Shown one piece after another: positions 1 through 10,480 of a stretch of 64,000 nt of DNA. Each line of letters begins with the position of its first letter. Position 1 is the first letter of the stretch. The position numbers and the translations under genes are program-made. This DNA is from Chrysaora quinquecirrha (lineage: Eukaryota > Cnidaria > Scyphozoa > Semaeostomeae > Pelagiidae), in contig JACTAT010000133.1 of assembly GCA_014526335.1 (NCBI GenBank), positions 523,084 to 587,083 on the forward strand, read 5' to 3'. A model generated the notes under the pieces. It did not search any database. It saw nothing but the letters and a program-made list of their open reading frames with translations, and was not told where the DNA came from.

Positions 1-2619
1 CACGAAGAAAGGAAAACCTATGCATGTGGAATTTGTGGAAAAAAATTTCATCACTTGGGAAATTTCAAACGTCATCAGCTACTTCACAAAGAAGAGAAAC
101 CTTATGCATGTGATGTCTGTGAAAAGACATTTAATCAGCTTGGTGGGCTTATAGAGCATAAAAATATTCACACTGAAAAGAAGAATTATGCATGTGATTC
201 TTGTGGAAAAGAGTTCAACCATTTAGCAATGTTTCAAATCCATCAGCTAATACATAGCAGAGAGCAACTCTACAGATGCAATATTTGTGGGAAAAGGTTT
301 GAAAATATAATAAATTTCAAAAGCCATCAACAAAGTCATGCAGGAGAGCGACCATACAAGTGTCTTATTTGTGAAAAGAATTTTAATCAGTTTGATGAAC
401 TTAAAAAGCATGAAAAAATTCACAATGAAAAGAAGAATTATGCATGTGATACTTACGGAAAAGAATTCAATCATTTAGAAAAGTTTCAAAGCCACCAGCA
501 AAAGCACACAGAAGAGCGGCCATATAAGTGTGATATTTGTGAAAAGAATTTTAATCAGTTTGATGAACTTAAAAAGCATGAAAAACGTCACACTGAAAAG
601 AAGAAATATGCATGTGATACTTACGGAAAAGAAATCAATCATTTAGAAAAGTTTCAAAGCCATCAGCAAAAGCACACAGAAGAGCGGCCATATAAGTGTG
701 ATATTTGTGAAAAGAATTTTAATCAGTTTGATGAACTTAAAAGCATGAAGAAAGTCACACTGAAAAGAAGAAATATGCATGTGATACTTACGGAAAAGAA
801 ATCAATCATTTAGAAAAGTTTCAAAGCCATCAGCAAAAGCACACAGAAGAGCGGCCATATAAGTGTGATATTTGTGAAAAGAATTTTAATCAGTTTGATG
901 AACTTAAAAGCATGAAAAATTCACAATGAAAAGAAGAATTATGCATGTGATACTTACGGAAAAGAATTCAATCATTTAGAAAAGTTTCAAAGCCATCAGC
1001 AAAAGCACACAGAAGAGCGGCCATATAAGTGTGATATTTGTGAAAAGAATTTTAATCAGTTTGATGAACTTAAAAAGCATGAAAAAATTCACAATGAAAA
1101 GAAGAATTATGCATGTGATACTTACGGAAAAGAATTCAATCATTTAGAAAAGTTTCAAAGCCACCAGCAAAAGCACACAGAAGAGCGGCCATATAAGTGT
1201 GATATTTGTGAAAAGAATTTTAATCAGTTTGATGAACTTAAAAAGCATGAAAAACGTCACACTGAAAAGAAGAAATATGCATGTGATACTTACGGAAAAG
1301 AAATCAATCATTTAGAAAAGTTTCAAAGCCATCAGCAAAAGCACACAGAAGAGCGGCCATATAAGTGTGATATTTGTGAAAAGAATTTTAATCAGTTTGA
1401 TGAACTTAAAAAGCATGAAGAAAGTCACACTGAAAAGAAGAAATATGCATGTGATACTTACGGAAAAGAAATCAATCATTTAGAAAAGTTTCAAAGCCAT
1501 CAGCAAAAGCACACAGAAGAGCGGCCATATAAGTGTGATATTTGTGAAAAGATTTTTAATCAGTTTGATGAACTTAAAAAGCATGAAAAAATTCACAATG
1601 AAAAGAAGAAATATGCATGTGATACCTGGGGAAAAGAATTTAATCATTTAGAAAAGTTTCAAAGCCATCAACAAAGTCATTCTGGAGAGCGACCATACAA
1701 GTGTCATATTTGTGACAAGAATTTTAATCAGTTTGATGAACTTAAAAAGCATGAAAAAAGTCACACTGAAAAGAAGAAATATGCATGTGATACTTGCGGG
1801 AAAGAATTCAATCATTTAGAAAAGTTTCAAAGCCATCAGCAAAAGCACACAGAAGAGCGACCATACAAGTGTCATATTTGTGAAAAAAATTTTGATCAGT
1901 TTGATGAACTTAAAAAGCATGAAAAAAGTCATACTGAAAAGACGAAATATGCATGTGATACTTGCGGGAAAGAATTCAATCATTTAGAAGAGTTGCAAAG
2001 CCATCAACAAAGTCATTCAGGAGAGCGACCATACAAGGGTCATATTTGTGACAAGAATTTTAATCAGTTTGATGAACTTAAAAAGCATGAAAAAATTCAC
2101 AATGAAAAGAAGAATTATGCATGTGATACTTGCGGGAAAGAATTCAATCATTTAGAAAAGTTTCAAAGCCATCAGCAAAAGCACACAGAAGAGCGACCAT
2201 ACAAGTGTCATATTTGTGACAAGAATTTTAATCAGTTTGATGAACTTAAAAAGCATGAAAAAATTCACAATGAAAAGAAGAATTATGCATGTGATACTTG
2301 CGGGAAAGAATTCAATCATTTAGAAAAGTTTCAAAGCCATCAGCAAAAGCACACAGAAGAGCGGCCATATAAGTGTGATATTTGTGGAAAATCATTTAGT
2401 CATTCAGGAAATTTAAAATCTCATTACCGTGTTCACACAGGAGAGAAACCGTACAAATGTGATATTTGTGGAAAAAGATTTAATCAATCAGGGAATTTTA
2501 AATGTCATTACCGTATTCACACAGGAGAGAAGCCGTACCAATGTGACACTTGTGGGAAGAGATTTTCTCAAGCAGGGGGTCTTAAAAGTCATCAGCGAAT
2601 CCATGCAGGAGAGAAATGA
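1..2619 (+). CDS. Tandem C2H2 zinc-finger protein, 5' partial, with two local frame breaks
   Basis: This is an array of about thirty 28-residue C2H2 zinc fingers, probably a nuclear DNA-binding protein. The pattern C-x2-C-x12-H-x3-H with linkers of the TGEKPY and TEERPY type repeats through the stretch; the frame is open from base 1, so the start lies outside the window, and it ends in TGA at 2617-2619. Much of it is a 168-bp two-finger unit copied many times. In many copies the second cysteine of one finger is tyrosine (DTYGKE), which would abolish zinc binding there. The last four fingers (about 2280-2619) are canonical. An A-run short by one base at 739-742 shifts the frame and leads to a stop at 811-813. 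Two more single-base losses at 906-909 and 915-919 restore it. These are either real mutations or homopolymer errors in assembly. No KRAB or other effector domain is visible. Confidence 0.85.
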
Positions 2620-2879
2620 TATTAGTATGATCATTGTGGAAAGGGTATTAGTCGGCCTGGACCTCTTGAAGACATCAGCAGACTCACGTATGATACATGC
2701 ACTGAAAGCAACCACAAATCTCCGATATTCAAGCATTTAAGCATTACTGGGCGTTGATGAATTGCATCAGATATTCGTACTGTACCCATCAATGAACCCT
2801 TGTAGTAAAATCCTTATCATGGTATGTGCTGACAAATTTCACCATCAATCGTTAATTTTTAAAGGCATTGATAGACTGG

Positions 2880-4895
2880 TATAGGATACAAGAGAGAGAT
2901 CGTGAAATTGATTGTTTTGGAAAAGGATTTAATAAAACCAGGAATCGTTTAAAAACAGGAACACTCTTAGGCTATTGAAATACTATAAGAAACAAGAAGA
3001 ATAATGTTTCATTCTTTCCAGACATGGATTAACTATAATTTAACTGGACAGCCATATAAATGATGGTTTTGAAATGGAATTAATCAACCAGAAATTATAA
3101 AAAAGCATAAAACTTGCAGGTAACGTAATACAAATTCATTATTTGTGGGCTGGCCAGTTCAAAATTACTCTGAGACAAGCTGTTCTGTTGTGATTCAGTT
3201 ACCCATTTTTTTCTTCCGGTAGTCTTTGATGGCTCCACCAGCGTCAGCAATCTTGTTCTCGTTTGTCGTTGTTTTTATTGTTTTTGTTTTTCTTTATGGA
3301 AATTGTGTGCTTAAAATTTTAAGCCAGTTCCTTGTGAAATGGGATCTAGTTGACCTCGTGTCCTTTCTCTCTGTCTACGGGACCAATCATTATTTATTGT
3401 ATATTTTGATTTAGATATTAATTGATGAAAAAAAAATAATCTTTGGTATCTGGCCATACAGGATTTCACCTTATCACAACATCTTTCTGTGATCGGGCTA
3501 CTCATTTTTTCCCTTTTGAATGAATCCACAAGCGCATCATCTCCTTGGCCTGGCCATTCGGGACTTGCGATACAATGAGTATCTGCTTTCACTGAGACCT
3601 GGTGACCCAAGTGTTGTATTCCTGTAGTTGTTGCGTCGATATCCTTGCCTTCTACTTCTTCGTTTACTTGATTCATCTTCATCTTAGATTTCTCCTCCTG
3701 GATAATTCTATGACAAACGCTTAATAAACATTGCAACAATAGTACAAAGACAGGACAGTAACTCACAAGTACACGATTGACTAGAAGATCATTAGCTAAA
3801 GTGAAACTCGAGGAAATAATTCAATCATCCAGGAATCGCTAAAAAGCGTAAAACCCCTAGGTAATGGAAATATTACAAACAATAAGATTTTGATATTAGT
3901 ATTTCTAGAAATGAATGTAGTGAATTTGGTAGTCAAATTACAAATAAAACAACTCTTCTGGCAGAGATCTCATGAAGTGTTGTTTGTTAAAAAGGATTTT
4001 ATCCATCAAGTATCTTGAAAGAAACCATAGTCATAGGCAATACAAATACAACAGGAAACCAGGAGCCTGTAACATTTTAGTACTTTCTGACCTGGGTGTA
4101 TGAGTTCTGTTATTCTGTTACCAGTTCTGAACCCACACTACGCCTTATTAACAAAAGTCTATTACTAATAGAGAGATATTAAAGTTGTTTTTGGAAAAGG
4201 AGTTAATAAACCAGGAACAGTAAACAAAGCCAAAAATCGAAGGCAACACATATGAAATAAGGAAGCGTACGACCTTTATATTATAGTATTTCCAGACCTT
4301 GATATTCTGAATTTGTTGATCACAAGCACATAAACCTTACGCCTACGATATTTGGGGAAGGAAAATCAGACAATATACTGTAGAAACTTTCAAAGTAATC
4401 TGCCAGTTCATACAGGGGAGAAACCTTATGCCTGTGATGGCTATTTCTAAAAAGAGGAACGAGGAGGAATTAGAGGAACGAAGAAGAAAGAGGAGGATCC
4501 GAGAATATTGTTCCTTTCGTTCCTCCCTGTTCCTCGTTGTCCCTCCTCGTTGCTCCTACTTCCTCTTCCTTCCTCTCTGTTACGCTTTGTCCCTCCATGT
4601 TCCTCCTCCTTCCTCTTCATTCCTCCTGATCTTCTCTTTGTACCTCGTTTTCCCCCTTCTTCCTCTTCGTTCTTCCCTGATCTCCGCTTTGTCCGTTGTT
4701 GCTCTTAATTTTCCTCTTCATTCCTCCATGTTCCCCTTTGTCCCTCCTTGTTGCTCCTCCTTTCTCTTCGTTCTTCCTTGTTCCTCTACGTTCCTCTTTC
4801 TTCCTCTTGTTCCTCTCCGTTCCTCTTGTTTCTTCGTTCTTCTTTTTAGAAATTGCTTGCCTGTGATATTTGTGGATTATCTTTCGCACGCAGGA
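2880..4895 (+). pseudogene. Decayed C2H2 zinc-finger remnants
   Basis: Downstream of the intact array, short stretches resemble single fingers with all frames broken: around 2905-2960, 3070-3115, 3810-3860, 3985-4040 and 4180-4240 (each keeps a form of the GKGFNKPG...K core), and a better one at 4395-4438 continued at 4859-4895 (HTGEKPYACD, then CDICGLSFARR). The last finger is split by the insertion at 4439-4858. The order and spacing suggest that the array once reached to about 4.9 kb. I see no other gene in 2620-4430. Confidence 0.6.
4439..4858. mobile_element. MITE with 9-bp target duplication and purine/pyrimidine core
   Basis: A 420-bp element lies inside a zinc-finger remnant. The host sequence GCCTGTGAT is duplicated on both sides (4430-4438 and 4859-4867), a 9-bp target site duplication as made by Mutator-like transposases. 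The ends are imperfect inverted repeats (ATTTCTAAAAAGAGGAACGA on the left against ATTTCTAAAAAGAAGAACGA on the other strand at the right). The core is almost pure pyrimidine on the plus strand (about 4500-4850), built of CTTCCTC/GTTCCTC repeats. It encodes nothing. Confidence 0.7.
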
Positions 4896-5966
4896 AAGAG
4901 ACAAAAAACAGAGATATCTCTTTTTTATATCACCCTATCATTGACCATAATTATATCATTTCAGTGATTTTTTCTCAAAATAAGTTATGTTTCAAATATA
5001 TTCTTCAATATATTTTATTCAGCTCGATTATAAAAACTTTCTTCAAGTATCAAATAACTGATATCAGACGAAAAAAAATGGTACATATTATTTAGTTTTT
5101 AGCAAAATTTCTTGTTAGTAGTGGGGGTGACAGTTATTATCAATATCCTGTATATGGGTTTTGAGCAAACGTACCGTACCGGTCAGTATTTGTGACAATG
5201 TACTGGTGGACAAGCAGTTTTCAGGCATACGTGTGTCATGGCTTTAAATCTCAAGTGTACCATTTAGATATCAATCTCGTCCCCAGGCTCCAAATCGAAT
5301 TTCCACGAAATTCTCAACCGTCGAATTGATTTGGGCCCTGGTACCGGCCACAAAAAGCCTGGGCCAAATTTACCAATTTTATATGGCCTATTCACCCTGG
5401 GGACGAGTTAATATAGATATAGGTAGCAGATTGTGTCGATTTTTAGCCTGTCAGTCGTACCTTGTACCGGCTGCTGTGTACCGGGGTACTGGGAAGCTGT
5501 CACACCCCCCTTTCGCAGCCCCCCACTTAAGAGGGCATTTGTAAGAAAATTTAGCACATAAAGGACAATTTCTGTTCGGAAAATTTGATGAAATCTGAAA
5601 GCGGTGGGCTGTTAGAATAAGCGGGGGAATCTTTTTTCTATTTTGATTACAATGACGTAAATTTATCTAAATTTGTAAAATTTGGAAATACAATGAAGTC
5701 AACGTGTTTGTGTGCTCAATTGCAGTAAAATTATTCACAGAAATCATTTCAAAAATACTTAATTAAACAATGGGGTGAAACAGACGCCATATTTTGCAAA
5801 GGCCTCAAATGTAACATTCGAATCATACTATAACATACATTCAAAAACTTACATTGTTTAGCTATGCTTTGCGAAAAAGTATACAGTTTCGAATCTTGTG
5901 AAAAAATTGTTTATCTTCGGAAAAACCATAAAAATTATAAGCCAAAAAAGCTTTGGAAATAGATTT
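4896..5966. other. Intergenic, nothing recognised
   Basis: AT-rich sequence with short GTACCGG-type repeats around 5170-5490. No coding exon, RNA gene or clear mobile-element end was seen. Confidence 0.5.
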
Positions 5967-6262
5967 GTTTGCGAAGAAGCATCTTTCGCTTATTACACAT
6001 TAGCAAACAGTGTTTGGGGAGGTATGTTTTGTGCTTGCGTGCCTGTAAAAATCTCGTGTCCTGAGTAGGCCAGATAATCGAATAACTACTGTGTTCTTTT
6101 TTGCAAGATAAGAAGGTTCTGAACTTTCGTAGCTCTGCGTGATATTTGTTTACCAAAATTCGAGGTGCATCATTCTTTTACATGCACCCAAACAAAGCTC
6201 CCCAAACACTGTTAGCTAATGTGTAACAAGCGAAAGATGCTTCTTGGCAATTAGCGAATAAC
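5967..6262. repeat. Foldback repeat with about 50-bp inverted arms
   Basis: The sequence at about 5973-6022 (containing GCATCTTTCGCTTATTACAC) recurs inverted at about 6203-6248 with a few mismatches. A short direct repeat (GAATAACTACTGT) occurs at 6081-6093 and 6254-6266. This looks like a small non-autonomous inverted-repeat element just downstream of the Arg/Trp-repeat gene. Confidence 0.6.
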
Positions 6263-6572
6263 TACTGTACACGTAATTGTTGGCCCTCAATGACATTTTC
6301 TTGGATTTTACTTCGAGAACTCTCAGTTGACTTTCTTTGCAAAAGTTTCGGAATGCAATATTTCGGCCCATGCACAGTCAAAGGCATTGAAAAATTGCAA
6401 ACACCACGTCTCCCATAAATGATAATCGAAATAAATTGATCGAGAGTTTGTACTGTATACTGTATACCACATACGGTGAAGGCTTTATTTAGTGCATGAA
6501 TATTATTAAATGAAATGAAAAAATGGTCAGCCACTGTGTTGTGTCTGGGATTGTATCGAACTTGCACATGAT

Positions 6573-6578
6573 TTTATT
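6573..6578 (-). promoter_or_regulatory. Candidate polyadenylation signal of the Arg/Trp-repeat gene
   Basis: AATAAA on the minus strand, about 210 bp after the stop codon at 6786-6788. It is the nearest canonical signal I found downstream. Confidence 0.4.
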
Positions 6579-6785
6579 CACAAATCCCAAATATTGATTT
6601 TGCAAAACTTACTGCATGCGCACGAACCCTCTCATATTGAAAGTTAAGAGAGTGCCCCACTTTCCGTTCCCCTGGGTAGGCTTCATTAGAGAGAAAGACA
6701 ATTTCGATGTTCGTTAATCATTGAAACAAAATAAAAAAGAAGCAATACAGGCAAGCAAAGTGTTCATTGAAAGAGACAGTCAAGT

Positions 6786-8277
6786 CTATCCCCTTCTTCT
6801 TCTAGTTACAACTCTTCTCCTTCTGTAGACTACGAATCTTCTCCTGCGAACCCACCGTCTGCGAGCCCACCGTCTGCGAGCCCATCGTCTGCGAGCCCAT
6901 CGTCTACGAGCCCATCGTCTGCGAGCCCATCGTCTGCGGGCCCATCGTCTGCGGGCCCATCGTCTGCGGGCCCATCGTCTGCGGGACCATCTACGGCGAA
7001 CTGGTACTCGTCTGCGTCTTCTCCAAAAGAACGGGTCAGCTGGTAGGTCTGCTTCCTCAACTTCCGCTACATCTACGGAGAAAATAGAATTTTACGAATC
7101 AAACTTGAAAAGTTAAGCGGACGCGGGCATATGCATACAAGGCCCCGTTTATAGATAGTTAGATAGTTAATAATTCTGGATAGTTTTTAGGAGCGCCCCG
7201 ACTTCTTGATAGGGGATCGCGGTTGGTGCTTACATCGGGCCAGAGCTTCCAATAAGAAACACTGAAAAACTCGTCTGTGATTTTAGTTTCAACGATGTCT
7301 CCTATATGTAGGTTCCTTATAAATTGGTCCTTCATAAAAAAACGTGTATCCTTCTAGTTTTTAATATACTTTCTTGGCACTCTAAACATTGCAAGAAACT
7401 TTGGATGAACTCTCCGAATTTCTTATAAAAGTACTCGAATCTTGGGAAAAAATATGGGGAAAAAACATGCTGTAGTTCGACAAATCCGGACGTGGAAGTG
7501 ACAAAACTCGATGAAATCTGAGCAAAAAAGGGAGTTAAGCATAATGAAAATAGCAAAAAATAAACCTGTTGGCTGTTCTTCCTCTTCGGTAAGGCTGTTC
7601 TCATCTTCGTTAGCAGGATCCTGCTCCTCGGCGGCATCTTGTTCTTGCTCTTCGGTATCTTGTTCGGTATCTTCTTCAGGGTCTTTTTCTTGCGGTTCTT
7701 CTTGGTCGGAATCTTCCTCCGAGTCTTCATCGGATTCTTCTTTAGTTGGCTCTGGTATATCACTCGCATCTTTGCTAAGGGGGTCTTGCTGCTTAGCGTC
7801 TTCCTCGTTCTTAACCGGCTCGCCTAAAATAAGACCAAACGTTGAGTTATACCGCCACAAACAAATCGAACACTGATTAAAAGGAACACGGAGGGTAGGT
7901 GAACATTCTCAGAAAATTAAGGAATTTTCAGAAACTATAGAGGCTGGGATGGAAAACGAAGAACAACTTTATCAAGAACAGGACGGCTTATACAAATAAT
8001 TAACAGAAACGCAAATAGGAATATTTTAAATATCAACAATAATTGTATATCGCACTTCCTCCTCTTTTTGAAAACGAGGCCCTTTATTTGCACGAAATTT
8101 GGGTAGCAAAACAGATTTTTCTTTACAATTTATTGGAAATTCTTCAATCCTGTAAGAAACATTTAGTACTAAATTAGGATATAGAATAGGAAGTAGTGTA
8201 GTAATAAAGAAATTCATCTTACCACTGATACAAAGTGCTAATCCTAAAAGGACAGCAAAAAGAACAAAAGCCCTCAT
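6786..8277 (-). CDS. Secreted acidic/arginine-rich repeat protein (three coding exons, 199 aa)
   Basis: Family not recognised. Coding exons on the minus strand are 8277-8223, 7823-7566 and 7072-6786, a sum of 600 bp. The phases agree at both joins: a G plus GC makes Gly, and a G plus AT makes Asp. Donors are GTAAG and GTTTA; acceptors are TTTTAG and CCGTAG. Residues 1-19 are a signal peptide with a Leu/Ala core. Residues 20-105 are strongly acidic (about 40 Asp/Glu in 85), with no Cys. Residues 106-118 are a short acidic spacer. From Trp121 the chain is Arg-rich: five Arg, VP, then ten pentads of type WARRR, then three blocks of four Arg, 47 Arg in all, ending TAG at 6788-6786. The other two frames of the last exon hit a stop just after the acceptor, which supports this reading. 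A secreted precursor with an acidic pro-piece and a cationic peptide recalls Hydra arminins in layout only. An antimicrobial peptide precursor is an inference; a polyampholyte matrix or adhesive protein is an alternative. Confidence 0.75.
6843..6996 (-). repeat. 15-bp coding tandem repeat (ten units)
   Basis: Ten near-identical 15-bp units (forward form TCTGCGAGCCCATCG) encode the Trp-x-Arg-Arg-Arg pentads. Unit differences are mostly silent GCC/GCT or CGA/CGG changes, plus one Ser and one Val in the edge units. Confidence 0.9.
7300..7346. mobile_element. End fragment of a TA-flanked MITE in an intron
   Basis: The stretch ends in TTCATAAAAAAACGTG followed by TA. This matches the right terminus of the CACG...CGTG MITE family seen intact at 31031, 54532 and 58118. 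The left end is not found nearby, so this is a partial copy within the last intron of the Arg/Trp-repeat gene. Confidence 0.5.
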
Positions 8278-9163
8278 ATTGAATTCTTCCTCTGCCTGAA
8301 GTCTGCATGAAAGAGACATGAAATGCATGAAAATGTGCAGTGGAGGAAAGCACAAACAAATTTCATTATACTAAGTATTATATACTTGTGTTAGTGTCGT
8401 TCAAGCTTACTGGGAACATGGAATCATGGCCGAAATTAAAAAGGAACAAGGAACTTCAGCAAACAGGGATCAAGTCAAATCCTATACACTATAGATCAAG
8501 TCAAATCCTACATACTATAGCAATAGCATCAGGAAACAGGGATTAAGTCAAATCCTCCCCACAGATTCGATCTGTCTGAAAAATAATCCCACAAACCTCA
8601 AGGGAACGGGGGGATTTTCTCAAGGAAACGGAACATGTTACCCCCCCCCCCCCCCCACTCAAAACGACCCTGGTAGTTGAAGAACATAATTTCTTATGAA
8701 AACATTAACCCCAGGATAATGAAAGCCGGATAGTAGTTGTTTCTTAAAAGAGGCTCTTAAACCGCCCTCTCCCTTTTTAGCCCAACTCTCTGTTAAGCCC
8801 GCCCTTTTCAAGCGAATGAGTTCAGTAGTAAACATACGAAATTAAATATTTAAGTCGTTACGTGGTGATACTATCAAAAACTTGCGTCTTCCAACAACCA
8901 ATAACTACTTTTTAGATACAACGAATTTCATTTGATCTAAGGTCAAAACTTTCTTTGATATCTCATTTCTTGATGTACGTAGCATTCGTCTTGACAAATC
9001 AAGAACAAAATACGCTAAATAATTCTTCAAGCCCCCACTCTCCAATATGCACCCCTCTCTAATTAGAAAACAACTTCGTGAGAATTGGACTTACAAAGAC
9101 GTAAAGTTTAAAAATACTAAGAAATTGTTTCAGTTCAGTGTGGAAAAACAAAAAAGATAGTAC

Positions 9164-9235
9164 CTTCTCTCCTCAGATGTCGAAGATTCCCTGATGATCG
9201 ATGATTACACCAGATCAGCCGACGATCTGTTCTGA
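9164..9235 (-). other. Probable 5' untranslated exon of the Arg/Trp-repeat gene
   Basis: About 30 bp after the TATA box the minus strand runs to a splice donor (GAGAAG then GTACTA) at 9164/9163. The matching acceptor TTTCATGCAG ends at 8303, 25 bp before the ATG at 8277. The transcription start is estimated only from the TATA position. Confidence 0.5.
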
Positions 9236-9257
9236 AGTGCCAAGGCAAATTGCAGGG

Positions 9258-9299
9258 CTTTATATACACAGCAAAATGATTATGCAAATTTCATAGTTT
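9258..9299 (-). promoter_or_regulatory. Core promoter: octamer motif and TATA box
   Basis: On the minus strand the octamer ATTTGCAT (9299-9292) stands about 25 bp upstream of TATATAAAG (9266-9258). The octamer is the binding site of POU/Oct factors; its use here is inferred from position only. Confidence 0.5.
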
Positions 9300-9707
9300 C
9301 GAAAGGGAAAAGCATGAAGGCAATTGACGTGCATTAGAGAATGTCAGTTGCATGAAGACAAACTAGCTCTTTTGAATTCCTACACAAAAGGCAATTTAGC
9401 TTTAATCTGTGGCTTTATTTTTCATTTATTTATCGTTTGTTTGAAATTTCAAAGGTTGAAAGAAGTTTCGATTGGGAAGGGTACGTAGGTAGCTACATAG
9501 CTACATAATTATGCAAATTTCTTAGTTTCGAAAGGGAAGAGCGTAAAGGCAATAAACGTGCATAAGATAAGGCCAGTTGCATGGAGACAAAGTAGCTGTT
9601 TTGAATTCCTACGCAAAAGGCAATTTAGCTTAAATCTTTGCCTTTATTTTCTATTCATTTATCCTTTGTTTGAAATTTTCAAAGATCGAAGTTTCGATTG
9701 GGAAGCA
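9291..9707. repeat. Tandem duplication of about 219 bp upstream of the promoter
   Basis: The sequence from 9291 (TATGCAAATTTCATAGTTTC) to about 9480 recurs from 9510 to about 9707 with scattered mismatches, an offset of 219 bp. Shared blocks include TTTGAATTCCTAC, AAAAGGCAATTTAGCTT and GTTTCGATTGGGAAG. Each copy carries one ATGCAAAT octamer. Confidence 0.75.
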
Positions 9708-9744
9708 AAATTTTTAGATGTCAATGCTCTATACATATCATATA

Positions 9745-10480
9745 CACGTTTTTTTATAAGAAACCTGGCTCGGGGCCTAGTTCTTAAAAGTTTCTTAATT
9801 TTTGGCCCAATTTTAGTGCTAACAGTTTCTTGACAGTTTCTTTCAAAAAGTTTCTTAACTTTTAGGGTGTCGAGAAAATGAAATAAGAGAGTTCTTTAAC
9901 AAAGTAGAACGGGAATATACCTCTGTTATTCATTTTAGTACACGTTTTTTTTTATAAGAAAGTTTTTTTTGGGCCAGTATTGAAACTTTCTTAGATATTT
10001 CATATTTTCAGTACCAACACTTTCTTGTGACTTTCTTAGCAAAAATTTTGGAATACAGTATTTCTAGGAACGTACTTACTAAAACGCGGAACGACCCAAA
10101 ACCACCCAAAACGAGCCAAAACAACCCAAAACGACCCATAATCAGGTCAAAACCACCCAAAACCATCCAAAGAAGTATAAGTAACTTTGAAATCCATGAT
10201 TTTAGGGTAGAAAATCCCTGAAAATCCCCACAAATTCAACATATCCTTTGAAATAAATCATTGTCTCTTTTAAATTCTTCTTTTGCCTTGGGACTTTCGT
10301 TGTCATGAAAAAGTCAGAAAGGCCTTTTTTGTTCATAAAAGCATTATTGTGTCTAAGCAAAGCACGAACTTGTTTAAGATAAAACGCGACCGCACGTTGA
10401 GACCTGCGAGTTTCTAATCACATTGGGTCACTATTGATCACAGAGTTTCTTATAAACGAGTTTCTTAAAAAAAAAGAGTG
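9745..10480. mobile_element. MITEs of the CACG...CGTG/GAGTG type, one truncated and one complete
   Basis: A left end (TA then CACGTTTTTTTATAAGAAAC) at 9745 is followed by about 195 bp similar to the family member at 31031. A second left end starts at 9941 after TA and runs to AAAAAAAGAGTG at 10480 followed by TA, giving a 540-bp element with inverted ends. It contains the left arm of the inverted repeat described below. Confidence 0.55.

Noticed and set aside
4428..4967. Ser/Leu/Pro-rich frame resembling a membrane protein
   Set aside because: It lies across the pyrimidine tract of the MITE at 4439-4858; hydrophobicity comes from T/C-rich codons.
6830..7060. Acidic DDGPA-repeat frame over the 15-bp repeats
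   Set aside because: In this frame a TAG follows the acceptor at once, and the phase from the previous exon selects the Arg/Trp frame.
7332..7769. Lys/Arg-rich frame overlapping the acidic exon
   Set aside because: It is the shifted frame of the same acidic repeat; the signal-peptide exon joins the acidic frame.
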